From assembly GCA_002391105.1 (NCBI GenBank), contig DGRT01000121.1, forward strand, positions 1 to 9,328: DNA of 9,328 nucleotides, in the 5' to 3' direction. Position numbers and translations under genes: made by a program. The notes below the pieces were generated by a model. That model was given only the letters and a program-made list of their open reading frames with translations. It was not told where the DNA came from and made no database searches. Shown here piece by piece: positions 1 through 6,673 of this stretch. Origin of the DNA: Lachnospiraceae bacterium UBA4381. Its GTDB lineage: Bacteria > Bacillota > Clostridia > Lachnospirales > Lachnospiraceae. Each line of letters starts with the position of its first letter. Position 1 is the stretch's first letter.

Positions 1-536
1 GGGATAAGAAGCATGCATTTTATTATAATCAGAAGATCAATACCATGCGAGCCAGCGGGTACATGAAGTATAATGGCAAGGTATATGAGTTCAATCCTAA
101 AACTGATTTTGGAACACTTGATTGGGGACGTGGAGTATGGACTTATGATAATACATGGTTCTGGGGTTCGGGAAATGCAGATATAGATGGCAACAGCTTC
201 GGTTTTAACATAGGCTATGGCTTCGGAAATACAAAAGCTGCTACGGAAAATGTAATATTCTATAATGGAAAGGTTCATAAACTGGATGATGTTGAGTTTC
301 ATATTCCGGAAAATGATTATATGAAACCCTGGACATTTACCTCATCAGATGGAAGATTTGAAATGTCTTTTATTCCTGTACTTGACAGGGCGGCGTGTCT
401 CGATTACAAAGTCATAGTTTCTGATCAGCATCAGGTATTTGGAAGAATGACAGGAAAAGCAGTTTTAGATGATGGAACGGTAATAGAAGTAAAGGATATG
501 ATGTGCTTTGCGGAGAAGGTTCATAATAAATATTAA
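1..536 (+). CDS. DUF2804 family protein, C-terminal part (5' end outside window)
   Basis: The frame is open from the left edge (first full codon at base 3), so the ATG at 45 is internal. Reading upstream gives HAFYYNQKINTM, which continues the family pattern. About 177 residues are visible, roughly the C-terminal half of a DUF2804 protein (normally somewhat over 300 residues). Seen in the sequence: LDWGRGVWTY, then WFWGSG, then FGFNIGYGFG followed by ATEN. This run of Trp/Gly-rich beta-strand motifs is typical of DUF2804. The family has no established biochemical role that I can name. There are no membrane segments in the visible part, so it is probably cytoplasmic. No convincing terminator follows the stop. 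The family call is from recognition and the function is unknown. Confidence 0.8.
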   Translation, partial: DKKHAFYYNQKINTMRASGYMKYNGKVYEFNPKTDFGTLDWGRGVWTYDNTWFWGSGNADIDGNSFGFNIGYGFGNTKAATENVIFYNGKVHKLDDVEFHIPENDYMKPWTFTSSDGRFEMSFIPVLDRAACLDYKVIVSDQHQVFGRMTGKAVLDDGTVIEVKDMMCFAEKVHNKY

Positions 537-578
537 TTCCAAAAGACTTAAGTAAAAGATTTGTAATATAAAACGAAT

Positions 579-683
579 ATTAACCTCTGTTCGAGAGAGT
601 ATGGTTTTGGCTGTATTGCTCGTGTGACTCTTTTTTCTAATGCGTAGGCGATGTGGAGCATTCACCGGGCAGCAGAGGTTAAT
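579..683. repeat. 105-bp intergenic element with perfect 11-bp inverted ends
   Basis: ATTAACCTCTG at 579-589 is the exact reverse complement of CAGAGGTTAAT at 673-683. The interior contains smaller pairings: CTCT(585-588)/AGAG(594-597), and a GAGAGT/ACTCTT stem around 595-600 and 627-632. It could be a small MITE-like mobile element with terminal inverted repeats, or a structured RNA closed by an 11-bp stem. I see no clear target-site duplication and no U-run that would make it a terminator. A weak promoter-like pair (TTCACC 661-666, TATATA 684-689, 17-bp spacer) lies across its right end and could serve the gene at 750. The rest of the gap (537-578, 684-749) shows nothing further. Confidence 0.5.
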
Positions 684-749
684 TATATAAATCTTATAAA
701 ATGGACACTATGTCACATGATTATATAACTACAGGATAGGAAAGTTTAG

Positions 750-2036
750 ATGGGATATAATTTATTTAATATAAAAGAAGTTTCAGGTGCGTTTAACAAA
801 AAATTAGATGATTTCAGGGCGTCGCTGGGTGATGCAATAAGTAAAGGCACTAACATACCATTTGCAGATAGCGATATCTCATACGTTCTAAAGCTGCAAA
901 ATGACAGGCTCCGCAGAAAGCGTGTCGACATTGATTATAGTATCTACAAGCGTGATGAAAATAATAGGAAATACATCGTTGCCAGCGATTGGCAGGATGC
1001 ACATTATCACAGCTCCGTATGCTTCAACTCCTGCGGAGTGAAGAGGATTGTGAGGCGGGACGGAAAGACATCATATCGTGACGACAGAAGATCTGTTCTC
1101 TATGGCACGATCACTGACGTGATGAACGGAATACATCCGGAAAATGATCCATATAGCTGCCCCAATTGTGGCTCGGTTTCTACAGTTGCCGGCCTGCAGA
1201 ATGGCTGCTCGTACTGCGGCACAAGATTTAAAATGGATGAGCTCTTTCCGAAGATTACTTCATATTATTTCCTGGAAGATGCCGGCATGACTACAAGGGA
1301 ATTCAAGGGCGACTTTTTCAAGCTATATCCATTTGTTGTTCTAGGCATGTACATTTTAGGGTGCATCGTCAGGAGTGACGTGTATCTGCCCTGGAACCTT
1401 GTTAAAAATGTACCGATGCTGATAGGTGCTATTATCGGCTTTGGTTTAGGTGGTTTACCCGCTGCTTATATAGTATATGTATATCTTCTGTTTATGAAGG
1501 CGATTGTGAAGACTATTGCGGCATTTGGTAAAATGGGTACGGCCGGCTCTAGAAGATTGTTCGAGAGCAGAATGAAGAAAGTAAGTCCTGAGTTTTCATT
1601 TGAATACTTTACAAGCAAGGCGCTGTCTCTGATTAAGACGTCGGTCTATTCGGAGGATGAGAGCGAGTTCATGTTCTATGATGGCGGGCCGCTCGATCCG
1701 AAAATGAAGGACATTATTGATCTCAACTATGGCGGTGCGCTGGGTGTTAAAAGTTTTGTCGATGAAGGAAACTACGTGAAGGTTGTGACGAAGGCTTACT
1801 TCGACGTCCTCTACGCAAATGATAGTAAGGTTTTTTACAAGTCGCAGATTTTCAGCGCGACATTTAGGCGCCGCACCGACATTCCCGTGAACCTCAACTT
1901 TTCAATGACCAGAATTGCATGCCCGTCCTGCGGCGCAAGCTTTGATGCGACGAAGATCAAGAATTGTCCTTACTGCGGCAACCAGTACGACGGCACCTCC
2001 GACGACTGGGTGCTGGTCGAGCTGAAATACAACTAG
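750..2036 (+). CDS. membrane protein with two zinc ribbons and a TIM44-like domain
   Basis: The protein has 428 residues. Start ATG 750 is preceded by AGGA/GGAAAG at about 738-744 with normal spacing. Seen: an N-terminal soluble region; zinc ribbon 1 (C137-x2-C140 ... C153-x2-C156); hydrophobic segments at about 192-208 and 221-250, fitting a membrane hairpin; then a soluble domain (about 268-385) with the pattern SPEFSFEYFTSKALSLIKTSVYSED... that resembles Tim44-like domains of bacterial zinc-ribbon proteins; and zinc ribbon 2 at the C-terminus (C391-x2-C394 ... C406-x2-C409). The family match is recognition only, and function and partners are unknown. Both ribbons should lie on the cytoplasmic side if the two segments form a hairpin. 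Codon choice near the 3' end is richer in G/C third positions than in fucO or the OPT gene, which may mean lower expression or separate ancestry. Confidence 0.8.
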   Translation: MGYNLFNIKEVSGAFNKKLDDFRASLGDAISKGTNIPFADSDISYVLKLQNDRLRRKRVDIDYSIYKRDENNRKYIVASDWQDAHYHSSVCFNSCGVKRIVRRDGKTSYRDDRRSVLYGTITDVMNGIHPENDPYSCPNCGSVSTVAGLQNGCSYCGTRFKMDELFPKITSYYFLEDAGMTTREFKGDFFKLYPFVVLGMYILGCIVRSDVYLPWNLVKNVPMLIGAIIGFGLGGLPAAYIVYVYLLFMKAIVKTIAAFGKMGTAGSRRLFESRMKKVSPEFSFEYFTSKALSLIKTSVYSEDESEFMFYDGGPLDPKMKDIIDLNYGGALGVKSFVDEGNYVKVVTKAYFDVLYANDSKVFYKSQIFSATFRRRTDIPVNLNFSMTRIACPSCGASFDATKIKNCPYCGNQYDGTSDDWVLVELKYN

Positions 2037-2056
2037 TTGAAACATACCTGGGGGGA

Positions 2057-2094
2057 GATGTGACAAATCCTCTCAGAGAGAAATTGTCACATAA
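2057..2094. repeat. 38-bp palindromic repeat, copy 1
   Basis: Arms ATGTGACAA (2058-2066) and TTGTCACAT (2084-2092) pair perfectly, and the core CTCTC-A-GAGAG (2070-2080) is also self-complementary. The whole is a near-perfect palindrome centred on 2075, with mismatches only at 2067/2083 and 2069/2081. It begins 20 bases after the stop of the zinc-ribbon gene. A copy with one base difference lies at 4281-4318 in the same orientation. There is no T-run after it, so it is not a typical terminator. A dispersed REP/MITE-like repeat or a transcript-stabilising hairpin fits better. Confidence 0.85.
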
Positions 2095-2116
2095 AATCGT
2101 ACTTTTGGGAAGGAGA

Positions 2117-2159
2117 AGTGGCTCCTCCCACCTGCTAAAGCAAGTGGGTTTCCGCCGCT
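2117..2159 (+). other. strong two-part hairpin, possible IS200/IS605-type end remnant
   Basis: Outer stem AGTGGC (2117-2122) pairs with GCCGCT (2154-2159, one G-T). Inner stem CCCAC (2127-2131) pairs with GTGGG (2144-2148), closed by TGC/GCA (2133-2135, 2140-2142) around the loop TAAA. The CTCCTCCCACC...GTGGGTTTCC layout recalls the imperfect hairpins at the ends of IS200/IS605 (TnpB) elements in Clostridia. No tnpA or tnpB gene is present, so at most this is an orphan end. It sits directly before the start codon at 2170 and may affect that gene's translation. Confidence 0.5.
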
Positions 2160-2169
2160 AAGCATTTAT

Positions 2170-3018
2170 ATGAATCGATTTTACAAGCTGACCTTATTTT
2201 TGCTTTTAGCAATATTCATAATAAATATAAGCGCATCGGATGTTCATGCTGATATGGGGCCTAAGCCATCCATCACTATTCATGTGGAGAATGGACCTTC
2301 AGAATATTACCTCGCGCTTCTTTGCAGTCCGAGAGGAATTACTGGCACGAATAGTGATCTGAAATTGGAAAATGTTAATGAAGTCACAGTCCAGAATTAT
2401 CTGAAGGATTTTTTTTATGATGAATGGGTATTTTCTGAGAGCCCGGTGGGAGATAATATAATATCGTCCCGGGATACAACCGAGTTTTATTTTGGTTACA
2501 TGGTTCCGGATGATTTCAAAGTTATAATTATTTCTACAGATGGAACGGTATATCTGAGTGACCACATTAATCCAGAGGAATTTAATGCAGATATAACATA
2601 CGACGTTGCTACAGGAAAGCTTACAGAGACTATTGAAGACAGGACACTCAGACATAGCATTTACGTTGTTGTATGTTATCTTCTTACGCTTGCTATGGAA
2701 CTTGTTGTTTTATTACTCTTTAAGTATCCATTTAATAAGAGAAATCTATTCTGTTTCCTTCTTATCAATACGATCACCAATATACCATTTAGCATATTTC
2801 TGATTAATCAGAGAGCAAGCATTCCGATGATTTTAATTTGGCTTTTCCTCGAGATTATTATAATGCTGCTCGAAGGCGTCTTCTACCTTATAACCTTGAG
2901 AGATGCTGAGGGCAGACGGAGGAAACTGAAGAGCTTTTTATATGGAGTAGTTGCGAACATTGTCAGCGCAACCCTTGGAGCAATAATACTTTTCTTCTAT
3001 GGACTTATATTTCATTAA
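2170..3018 (+). CDS. secreted-domain membrane protein, unknown family
   Basis: The protein has 282 residues. Residues 5-21 form a hydrophobic signal peptide with likely cleavage after VHA (about residue 27), leaving a mature N-terminus DMGPKPS. An extracytoplasmic domain of about 130 residues follows (28-160). Four membrane segments come next: about 163-184, 191-212, 218-242 and 256-279. The positively charged loops (KYPFNKRN and LRDAEGRRRKLKS) place segments 1/2 and 3/4 as hairpins entering from outside. I do not recognise a named family or a catalytic motif. The start is chosen because it gives a complete signal peptide, but no Shine-Dalgarno is visible just upstream. The nearest purine-rich stretch (GGGAAGGAGAAG, 2107-2118) is separated from the ATG by the 2117-2159 hairpin. 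There is no clear terminator after the stop. Confidence 0.75.
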   Translation: MNRFYKLTLFLLLAIFIINISASDVHADMGPKPSITIHVENGPSEYYLALLCSPRGITGTNSDLKLENVNEVTVQNYLKDFFYDEWVFSESPVGDNIISSRDTTEFYFGYMVPDDFKVIIISTDGTVYLSDHINPEEFNADITYDVATGKLTETIEDRTLRHSIYVVVCYLLTLAMELVVLLLFKYPFNKRNLFCFLLINTITNIPFSIFLINQRASIPMILIWLFLEIIIMLLEGVFYLITLRDAEGRRRKLKSFLYGVVANIVSATLGAIILFFYGLIFH

Positions 3019-3053
3019 AAGAGTTTTTAAGTGAAATTATCAGCCTCATTCGC

Positions 3054-3082
3054 TTGTTAAGAATAGCATATTTTTGTATAAT
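3054..3082 (+). promoter_or_regulatory. sigma-A promoter for the fucO operon
   Basis: TTGTTA (3054-3059) and TATAAT (3077-3082) are separated by exactly 17 bp in an AT-rich gap. The -10 is a perfect consensus and the -35 matches at four of six positions. Expected transcription start is near 3089-3090, giving a leader of about 50 bases that ends in AGGAGG (3128-3133), 8 bases before the ATG at 3142. No other operator-like repeat is visible here. Confidence 0.75.
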
Positions 3083-3141
3083 AAATCTGTATTCTGTATT
3101 GTATAAGGCGAGTTACATTTTAAAAAAAGGAGGTATTAAAA

Positions 3142-4287
3142 ATGGGTGTTAACAGGTTTGTGTTAAATGGAATTTCTTATCATGGTCACGGCGCTATTAA
3201 TGAGATTCCCGGGATTGTTAAGTCAAAGGGGTTCAAGAAGGCTTTCGTTGCATCTGACCCTGATCTTATTAAGTTTGGTGTTACCGCAAAGGTTACCGAC
3301 CTTCTTGAACAAAATGGAATTGAGTACGAGATTTATTCAGATATTAAGCCCAATCCGACTATTGAAAATGTACAGAAGGGCGTTGAAGCATATAATGCAT
3401 CCGGCGCTGATTTCATGATAACAATAGGTGGCGGTTCATCTATGGATACAGGAAAGGGAATTGGTATTATTGTAAATAATCCTGAGTACGCAGATGTTCG
3501 TTCTCTTGAGGGAGTTGCTCCTACTAAGAACCGTACAGTATTTACAATTGCAGTTCCTACAACAGGTGGAACCGGTGCAGAGTCAACGATCAATTATGTT
3601 ATAACTGATGTTGAGAAGAAGCGTAAGTTTGTATGCGTAGACCCTAACGATATTCCTGATATCGCAGTTGTTGATCCGGATATGATGTCAACAATGCCTA
3701 AGTCACTTTCTGCAGCAACAGGAATGGACGCACTTACACATGCTATAGAAGGCTATACTACAGCAGCTGCATGGGAGCTTTCAGACTGCCTTAACCTTGA
3801 GGCTATTAAGCTCATCGCAGCGAATCTTCGAAAAGCAGTAGAAAATGATCCGGAAGGCCGTGAGGGAATGGCTCTTGCTCAGTATGTAACAGCAATGGCT
3901 TATTCAAATGTTGGTCTTGGTATAGCTCATTCAATGGCTCATACACTTGGTGCTGTTTATGATACACCTCATGGAGTTGCCTGTGCTATGATGCTTCCGA
4001 TAGTAATGGAGTTCAATGCTGAGGCAACAGGTGAGAAGTTTAAGTATATTGCAGAAGCATTTGGCATTGATACAAAGGATATGGATCAGGCTGCATATCG
4101 TAAGGCAGCTATAGATGCTGTAAGACAGCTGTCAGTTGATGTAGGAATACCTACAAAGCTTGATAAGCTTAAGGAAGAAGATCTTGATTTCTTATGTGAA
4201 TCAGCAGCAGCTGATGCGTGCGCACCTGGAAATCCCAGACCTGCAAGCCTTGAAGAATTCAGAGAAATGTTTAAGAAACTGATGTGA
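3142..4287 (+). CDS. fucO: iron-containing alcohol dehydrogenase, lactaldehyde reductase type
   Basis: This 381-residue protein matches E. coli FucO (lactaldehyde reductase, L-1,2-propanediol oxidoreductase) over its whole length. The metal ligands fall at the same positions as in FucO: D196 and H200 (GMDALTHAIEGY), H263 (GLGIAHSMAH) and H277 (TPHG). The nucleotide loop GGGSSMDTGK is at about 96-105, and D39 in ASDPDL aligns with the acidic residue favouring NAD over NADP in FucO. It reduces lactaldehyde or related aldehydes with NADH in the cytoplasm, regenerating NAD during fermentation. The start has a perfect AGGAGG and its own strong promoter, suggesting high expression. No fucose or rhamnose genes lie nearby, so it may act as a general fermentative alcohol dehydrogenase. 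Its last Met codon and stop (ATGTGA) lie within the palindromic repeat at 4281-4318. Confidence 0.92.
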   Translation: MGVNRFVLNGISYHGHGAINEIPGIVKSKGFKKAFVASDPDLIKFGVTAKVTDLLEQNGIEYEIYSDIKPNPTIENVQKGVEAYNASGADFMITIGGGSSMDTGKGIGIIVNNPEYADVRSLEGVAPTKNRTVFTIAVPTTGGTGAESTINYVITDVEKKRKFVCVDPNDIPDIAVVDPDMMSTMPKSLSAATGMDALTHAIEGYTTAAAWELSDCLNLEAIKLIAANLRKAVENDPEGREGMALAQYVTAMAYSNVGLGIAHSMAHTLGAVYDTPHGVACAMMLPIVMEFNAEATGEKFKYIAEAFGIDTKDMDQAAYRKAAIDAVRQLSVDVGIPTKLDKLKEEDLDFLCESAAADACAPGNPRPASLEEFREMFKKLM

Positions 4288-4318
4288 CAAATCTTCTCAG
4301 AGAGAAATTGTCACATAA
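4281..4318. repeat. 38-bp palindromic repeat, copy 2
   Basis: This is identical to 2057-2094 except for one base (T at 4294, C at 2070). Arms are ATGTGACAA 4282-4290 and TTGTCACAT 4308-4316, centred on 4299. The fucO stop codon TGA (4285-4287) lies in the left arm, and the OPT ribosome binding site begins about 8 bases after the right arm. In mRNA it would form a hairpin between two cotranscribed genes, a position suited to uneven expression or protection of the upstream message. There is no U-run, so it is unlikely to terminate transcription. Confidence 0.85.
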
Positions 4319-4339
4319 TATAAAGAGGAGAAGGTGGTT

Positions 4340-6250
4340 ATGGAAGATAACAAAAATGAATTCAAACCTTACGTTCCGGCGGAGAAGGTTACACCTGAAT
4401 TTACGGTAACATCTATCGTAATGGGTATTATTCTGGCGGTAGTTTTCGGAGCAGCAAATGCTTATCTGGGACTTAGGGTTGGAATGACAGTTTCAGCATC
4501 TATACCTGCGGCTGTTATATCAATGGGTGTTATACGAGTCCTGATGAGAAAGGATTCTATTCTTGAAAGTAATATGGTTCAGACTATTGGTTCTGCCGGT
4601 GAGTCACTGGCAGCAGGAGCAATCTTTACGATGCCTGTTCTTTTTCTCTGGGCAAAGGAAGGCGTTGCTGACAGACCAAGTCTTATTACTATCACACTGA
4701 TCGCATTAGTAGGTGGTGTCCTTGGTACTCTTTTCATGATACCCCTCAGAAATGCACTTATTGTAAAAGAGCATGGTGTTATTCCTTATCCTGAAGGAAC
4801 AGCATGTGCTGAGGTTCTTCTTGCAGGTGAAGAGGGCGGAACAAGTGCCAAGTCTGTATTTATAGGTATGGGCCTTGCCAGTCTTTTCAAGTTCCTTGTT
4901 GATGGTATCAAGGTAATCCCTGGAGTTATAACAGCTAATATCAAGTCACTTAAGACTGAACTTTCTGCTGAGGTTTATCCGGCGCTTATCGGTGTTGGTT
5001 ATATATGTGGTCCTAAGATTTCATCATATATGCTTGCCGGTGGTCTGCTCGGCTGGTTTGTATTTATACCTGCTATAGCTACATTTGGCGCAGATACAAT
5101 CCTTTATCCCGGCACAGATACAATCGGCAATTTATATCTGGAAAATGGAGCTAGCGTGCTCTGGAGTTATTACATAAGATACATCGGTGCTGGAATGGTA
5201 GCTGCTGGTGGTATTATCAGTCTTATCAAATCCATGCCGCTTATTATTTCGACCTTCAAGGATGCTATGAAGGGAATGAAGGGTTCCGGTGAAGCAGGCA
5301 CTCTTCGTACTGAGAATGATATAAATATGAAGGTAGTCATCTTCGGAGTTTTAGCAATAATTCTTCTGATATGGCTTCTGCCTCAGATCACGGTTACACT
5401 TATCGGAGCTATTCTTATAGCATTATTCGGTTTCTTCTTTGGTGCAGTTTCTTCAAGAATGGTTGGACTTGTAGGAAGTAGTAATAACCCTGTTTCAGGA
5501 ATGTCAATTGCAACACTGCTTTTTGCTACATTTATCCTTAAGATTACAGGTCAGACCGGATCTGCAGGAATGGTTGGTGCTATTTCAATAGGTTCTATTA
5601 TATGTATCGTAACAGCGATGGCTGGTGATACATCGCAGGATCTTAAGACAGGTTTCCTCCTTGGTGCAACTCCTAAGAAGCAGCAGATTGGTGAGATAAT
5701 TGGTGCTATAGTTTCAGCATTTGCCATTGGTGGTGTTCTTATACTTCTTGATAAGGCATGGGGCTTTGGAACCACGGAGCTCGCTGCTCCGCAGGCATCA
5801 CTTATGAAGATGATTGTTGAAGGTGTTATGAATGGAAATCTTCCATGGGCACTTGTATTTATTGGTGTATTTTCAGCTGTTGTTGTAGAGATACTTGGAA
5901 TTCCGGTTCTTCCGGTTGCGATAGGTCTTTATCTTCCTCTCGAACTCAGCACGACTATTATGATAGGTGGTATCATCAGATGGTTTGCTGATAAGAAAAC
6001 TAAGTCTAAGAATGATGAAGCCGGTTCGGGCGTTCTGTTCTGCTCAGGCATGATAGCAGGAGAAGGTATTGTAGGTATTATTTTAGCTATACTTGCTGTT
6101 GTCGGAATTGAAGAGAAGATTGATCTGTCAGGTGCTGTTAATCTTGGTACAGTCGGTGGAATTATTCTTCTTGCTATAATGGTTGGCTGTGTTGCTTTCT
6201 TTGCTATAAAGAATAAGGCAGAGGGTGATAAGGCTGGTGAGAAGAAATAA
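4340..6250 (+). CDS. OPT family oligopeptide transporter
   Basis: This 636-residue integral membrane protein is of the OPT/YSL type, which imports small peptides by proton symport across the cytoplasmic membrane. Family motifs are visible (numbered from the upstream GTG): AYLGLRVGMTVSASIPAAVI (43-62), IPYPEGTACAEVL (150-162), NNPVSGMSIATLLF (384-397) and GDTSQDLKTGFLLGATPKKQQ (431-451). Many long hydrophobic segments run to a lysine-rich C-terminal tail. Length is usual for bacterial members. An in-frame GTG at 4334 is possible, but AGGAG (4326-4330) is 9 bases from ATG 4340 and only 3 from the GTG, so I prefer 4340. No promoter is visible in the 52-base gap after fucO, so cotranscription is likely. 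The exact substrate cannot be told from sequence. Confidence 0.92.
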   Translation: MEDNKNEFKPYVPAEKVTPEFTVTSIVMGIILAVVFGAANAYLGLRVGMTVSASIPAAVISMGVIRVLMRKDSILESNMVQTIGSAGESLAAGAIFTMPVLFLWAKEGVADRPSLITITLIALVGGVLGTLFMIPLRNALIVKEHGVIPYPEGTACAEVLLAGEEGGTSAKSVFIGMGLASLFKFLVDGIKVIPGVITANIKSLKTELSAEVYPALIGVGYICGPKISSYMLAGGLLGWFVFIPAIATFGADTILYPGTDTIGNLYLENGASVLWSYYIRYIGAGMVAAGGIISLIKSMPLIISTFKDAMKGMKGSGEAGTLRTENDINMKVVIFGVLAIILLIWLLPQITVTLIGAILIALFGFFFGAVSSRMVGLVGSSNNPVSGMSIATLLFATFILKITGQTGSAGMVGAISIGSIICIVTAMAGDTSQDLKTGFLLGATPKKQQIGEIIGAIVSAFAIGGVLILLDKAWGFGTTELAAPQASLMKMIVEGVMNGNLPWALVFIGVFSAVVVEILGIPVLPVAIGLYLPLELSTTIMIGGIIRWFADKKTKSKNDEAGSGVLFCSGMIAGEGIVGIILAILAVVGIEEKIDLSGAVNLGTVGGIILLAIMVGCVAFFAIKNKAEGDKAGEKK

Positions 6251-6268
6251 GGAAAGTACAAGGAAATA

Positions 6269-6634
6269 ATGGCAAAGAATAAAAACGAGGCTCAGGATAA
6301 TTATCTTGATTATGTACCTGTCATTTTGGATAAGCATAAGTGGGAATCCGATGATGAGGGAAATGTTACTATATTTATTGAAAATAAAGGAATTTTTAAC
6401 AGTCTGGCCCAGAAGCTTATGAAGAAGCCCAAGGTTTCTCAGATACATCTGGAAAAGTTTGGAAGCTTTATATTTCCGCTTATCGACGGAAAGTCTTCAA
6501 TATATGAGATTGGTCAGAAGGTAGGGGCTCACTTCGGGGATGATGCTGAGCCCCTATATCCCCGACTGACTAAGTATATAAAGATGCTTAATGATTATGG
6601 ATTAATCGAAGTAAAACCCGGGAGAAAGAATTAG
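6269..6634 (+). CDS. PqqD-like peptide-binding protein
   Basis: This 121-residue soluble protein starts at ATG 6269 after AAGGAA, 18 bases downstream of the OPT gene, so the two are coupled. From about residue 15 it follows the PqqD fold: beta region VPVILDKHKWESDDEGNVTIFI, then helices with LEKFGSFIFPLIDGKSSIYEIGQKV (61-85) and FGDDAEPLYPRLTKYIKMLNDYGLIEV (89-115). PqqD proteins bind precursor peptides and present them to radical SAM or other maturation enzymes (RiPP recognition element). No maturase or precursor peptide is in this window. The tight link to a peptide importer suggests a role in peptide uptake or sensing, which is inference. Its 3' half contains a strong internal RNA hairpin (6521-6557). 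Confidence 0.82.
   Translation: MAKNKNEAQDNYLDYVPVILDKHKWESDDEGNVTIFIENKGIFNSLAQKLMKKPKVSQIHLEKFGSFIFPLIDGKSSIYEIGQKVGAHFGDDAEPLYPRLTKYIKMLNDYGLIEVKPGRKN
6521..6565 (+). other. overlapping self-complementary stems inside the pqqD-like gene
   Basis: TAGGGGCTCA (6522-6531) pairs perfectly with TGAGCCCCTA (6547-6556), with a G-T extension at 6521/6557. The loop contains TCGGGGA (6534-6540), which is the exact complement of TCCCCGA (6559-6565) just downstream. The second pairing would be an alternative hairpin or a strained pseudoknot. The codons encode normal family residues, so the structure may be incidental. Confidence 0.5.
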
Positions 6635-6652
6635 TACTCTCGGGGAATTTTA
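6617..6652 (+). terminator. probable terminator after the fucO-OPT-pqqD operon
   Basis: Stem CCC (6617-6619)/GGG (6643-6645) plus GAGA (6622-6625)/TCTC (6638-6641), with a small internal loop, is followed by AATTTTATTAATTATTT. It overlaps the pqqD stop codon. The stem is imperfect and the U-tract is interrupted, so termination is probably partial. Confidence 0.45.
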
Positions 6653-6673
6653 TTAATTATTTAGGATGTTAAG

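Noticed and set aside
601..627. Short ORF MVLAVLLV in the 579-683 element as a leader peptide
   Set aside because: The Shine-Dalgarno is weak, it is far from the next gene, and no RBS-sequestering stem is linked to it.
616..674. Resemblance to a ZTP (pfl) riboswitch: CGTGTGACT, GGCGA, then GTGG...CACCGGGCAGC
   Set aside because: ACT and GGCGA are split by about 17 bases, the P1 strands do not pair, and the required downstream CCGCCTGGGCA segment is missing.
710..718. ATGTCACAT as a third copy of the 38-bp repeat
   Set aside because: Only one arm matches 8 of 9 bases; the other arm and core are absent.
2058..2092. TGTGA...TCACA half-sites as a CRP/FNR operator
   Set aside because: The half-sites are separated by far more than the 6 bases of CRP-type sites, and the conserved unit is the whole 38 bp including the core.
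1964..2161. 65-codon ORF overlapping the zinc-ribbon 3' end
   Set aside because: It is a frame shadow of the GC-rich C-terminal ribbon codons and runs through the repeat and hairpin, with no family signal.
3015..3030. TTAAAA/TTTTAA as a terminator after the 2170-3018 gene
   Set aside because: An A/T-only 6-bp stem is too weak and lacks a U-tract.
6128..6448. 106-codon minus-strand ORF across the OPT/pqqD junction
   Set aside because: It is antisense to two well-supported genes, has low-complexity hydrophobic content and no RBS.
6521..6565. Programmed frameshift stimulator (pseudoknot)
   Set aside because: There is no slippery heptamer at a suitable distance, and the loop joining the two stems (1 base) is too short to span an 11-bp stem.
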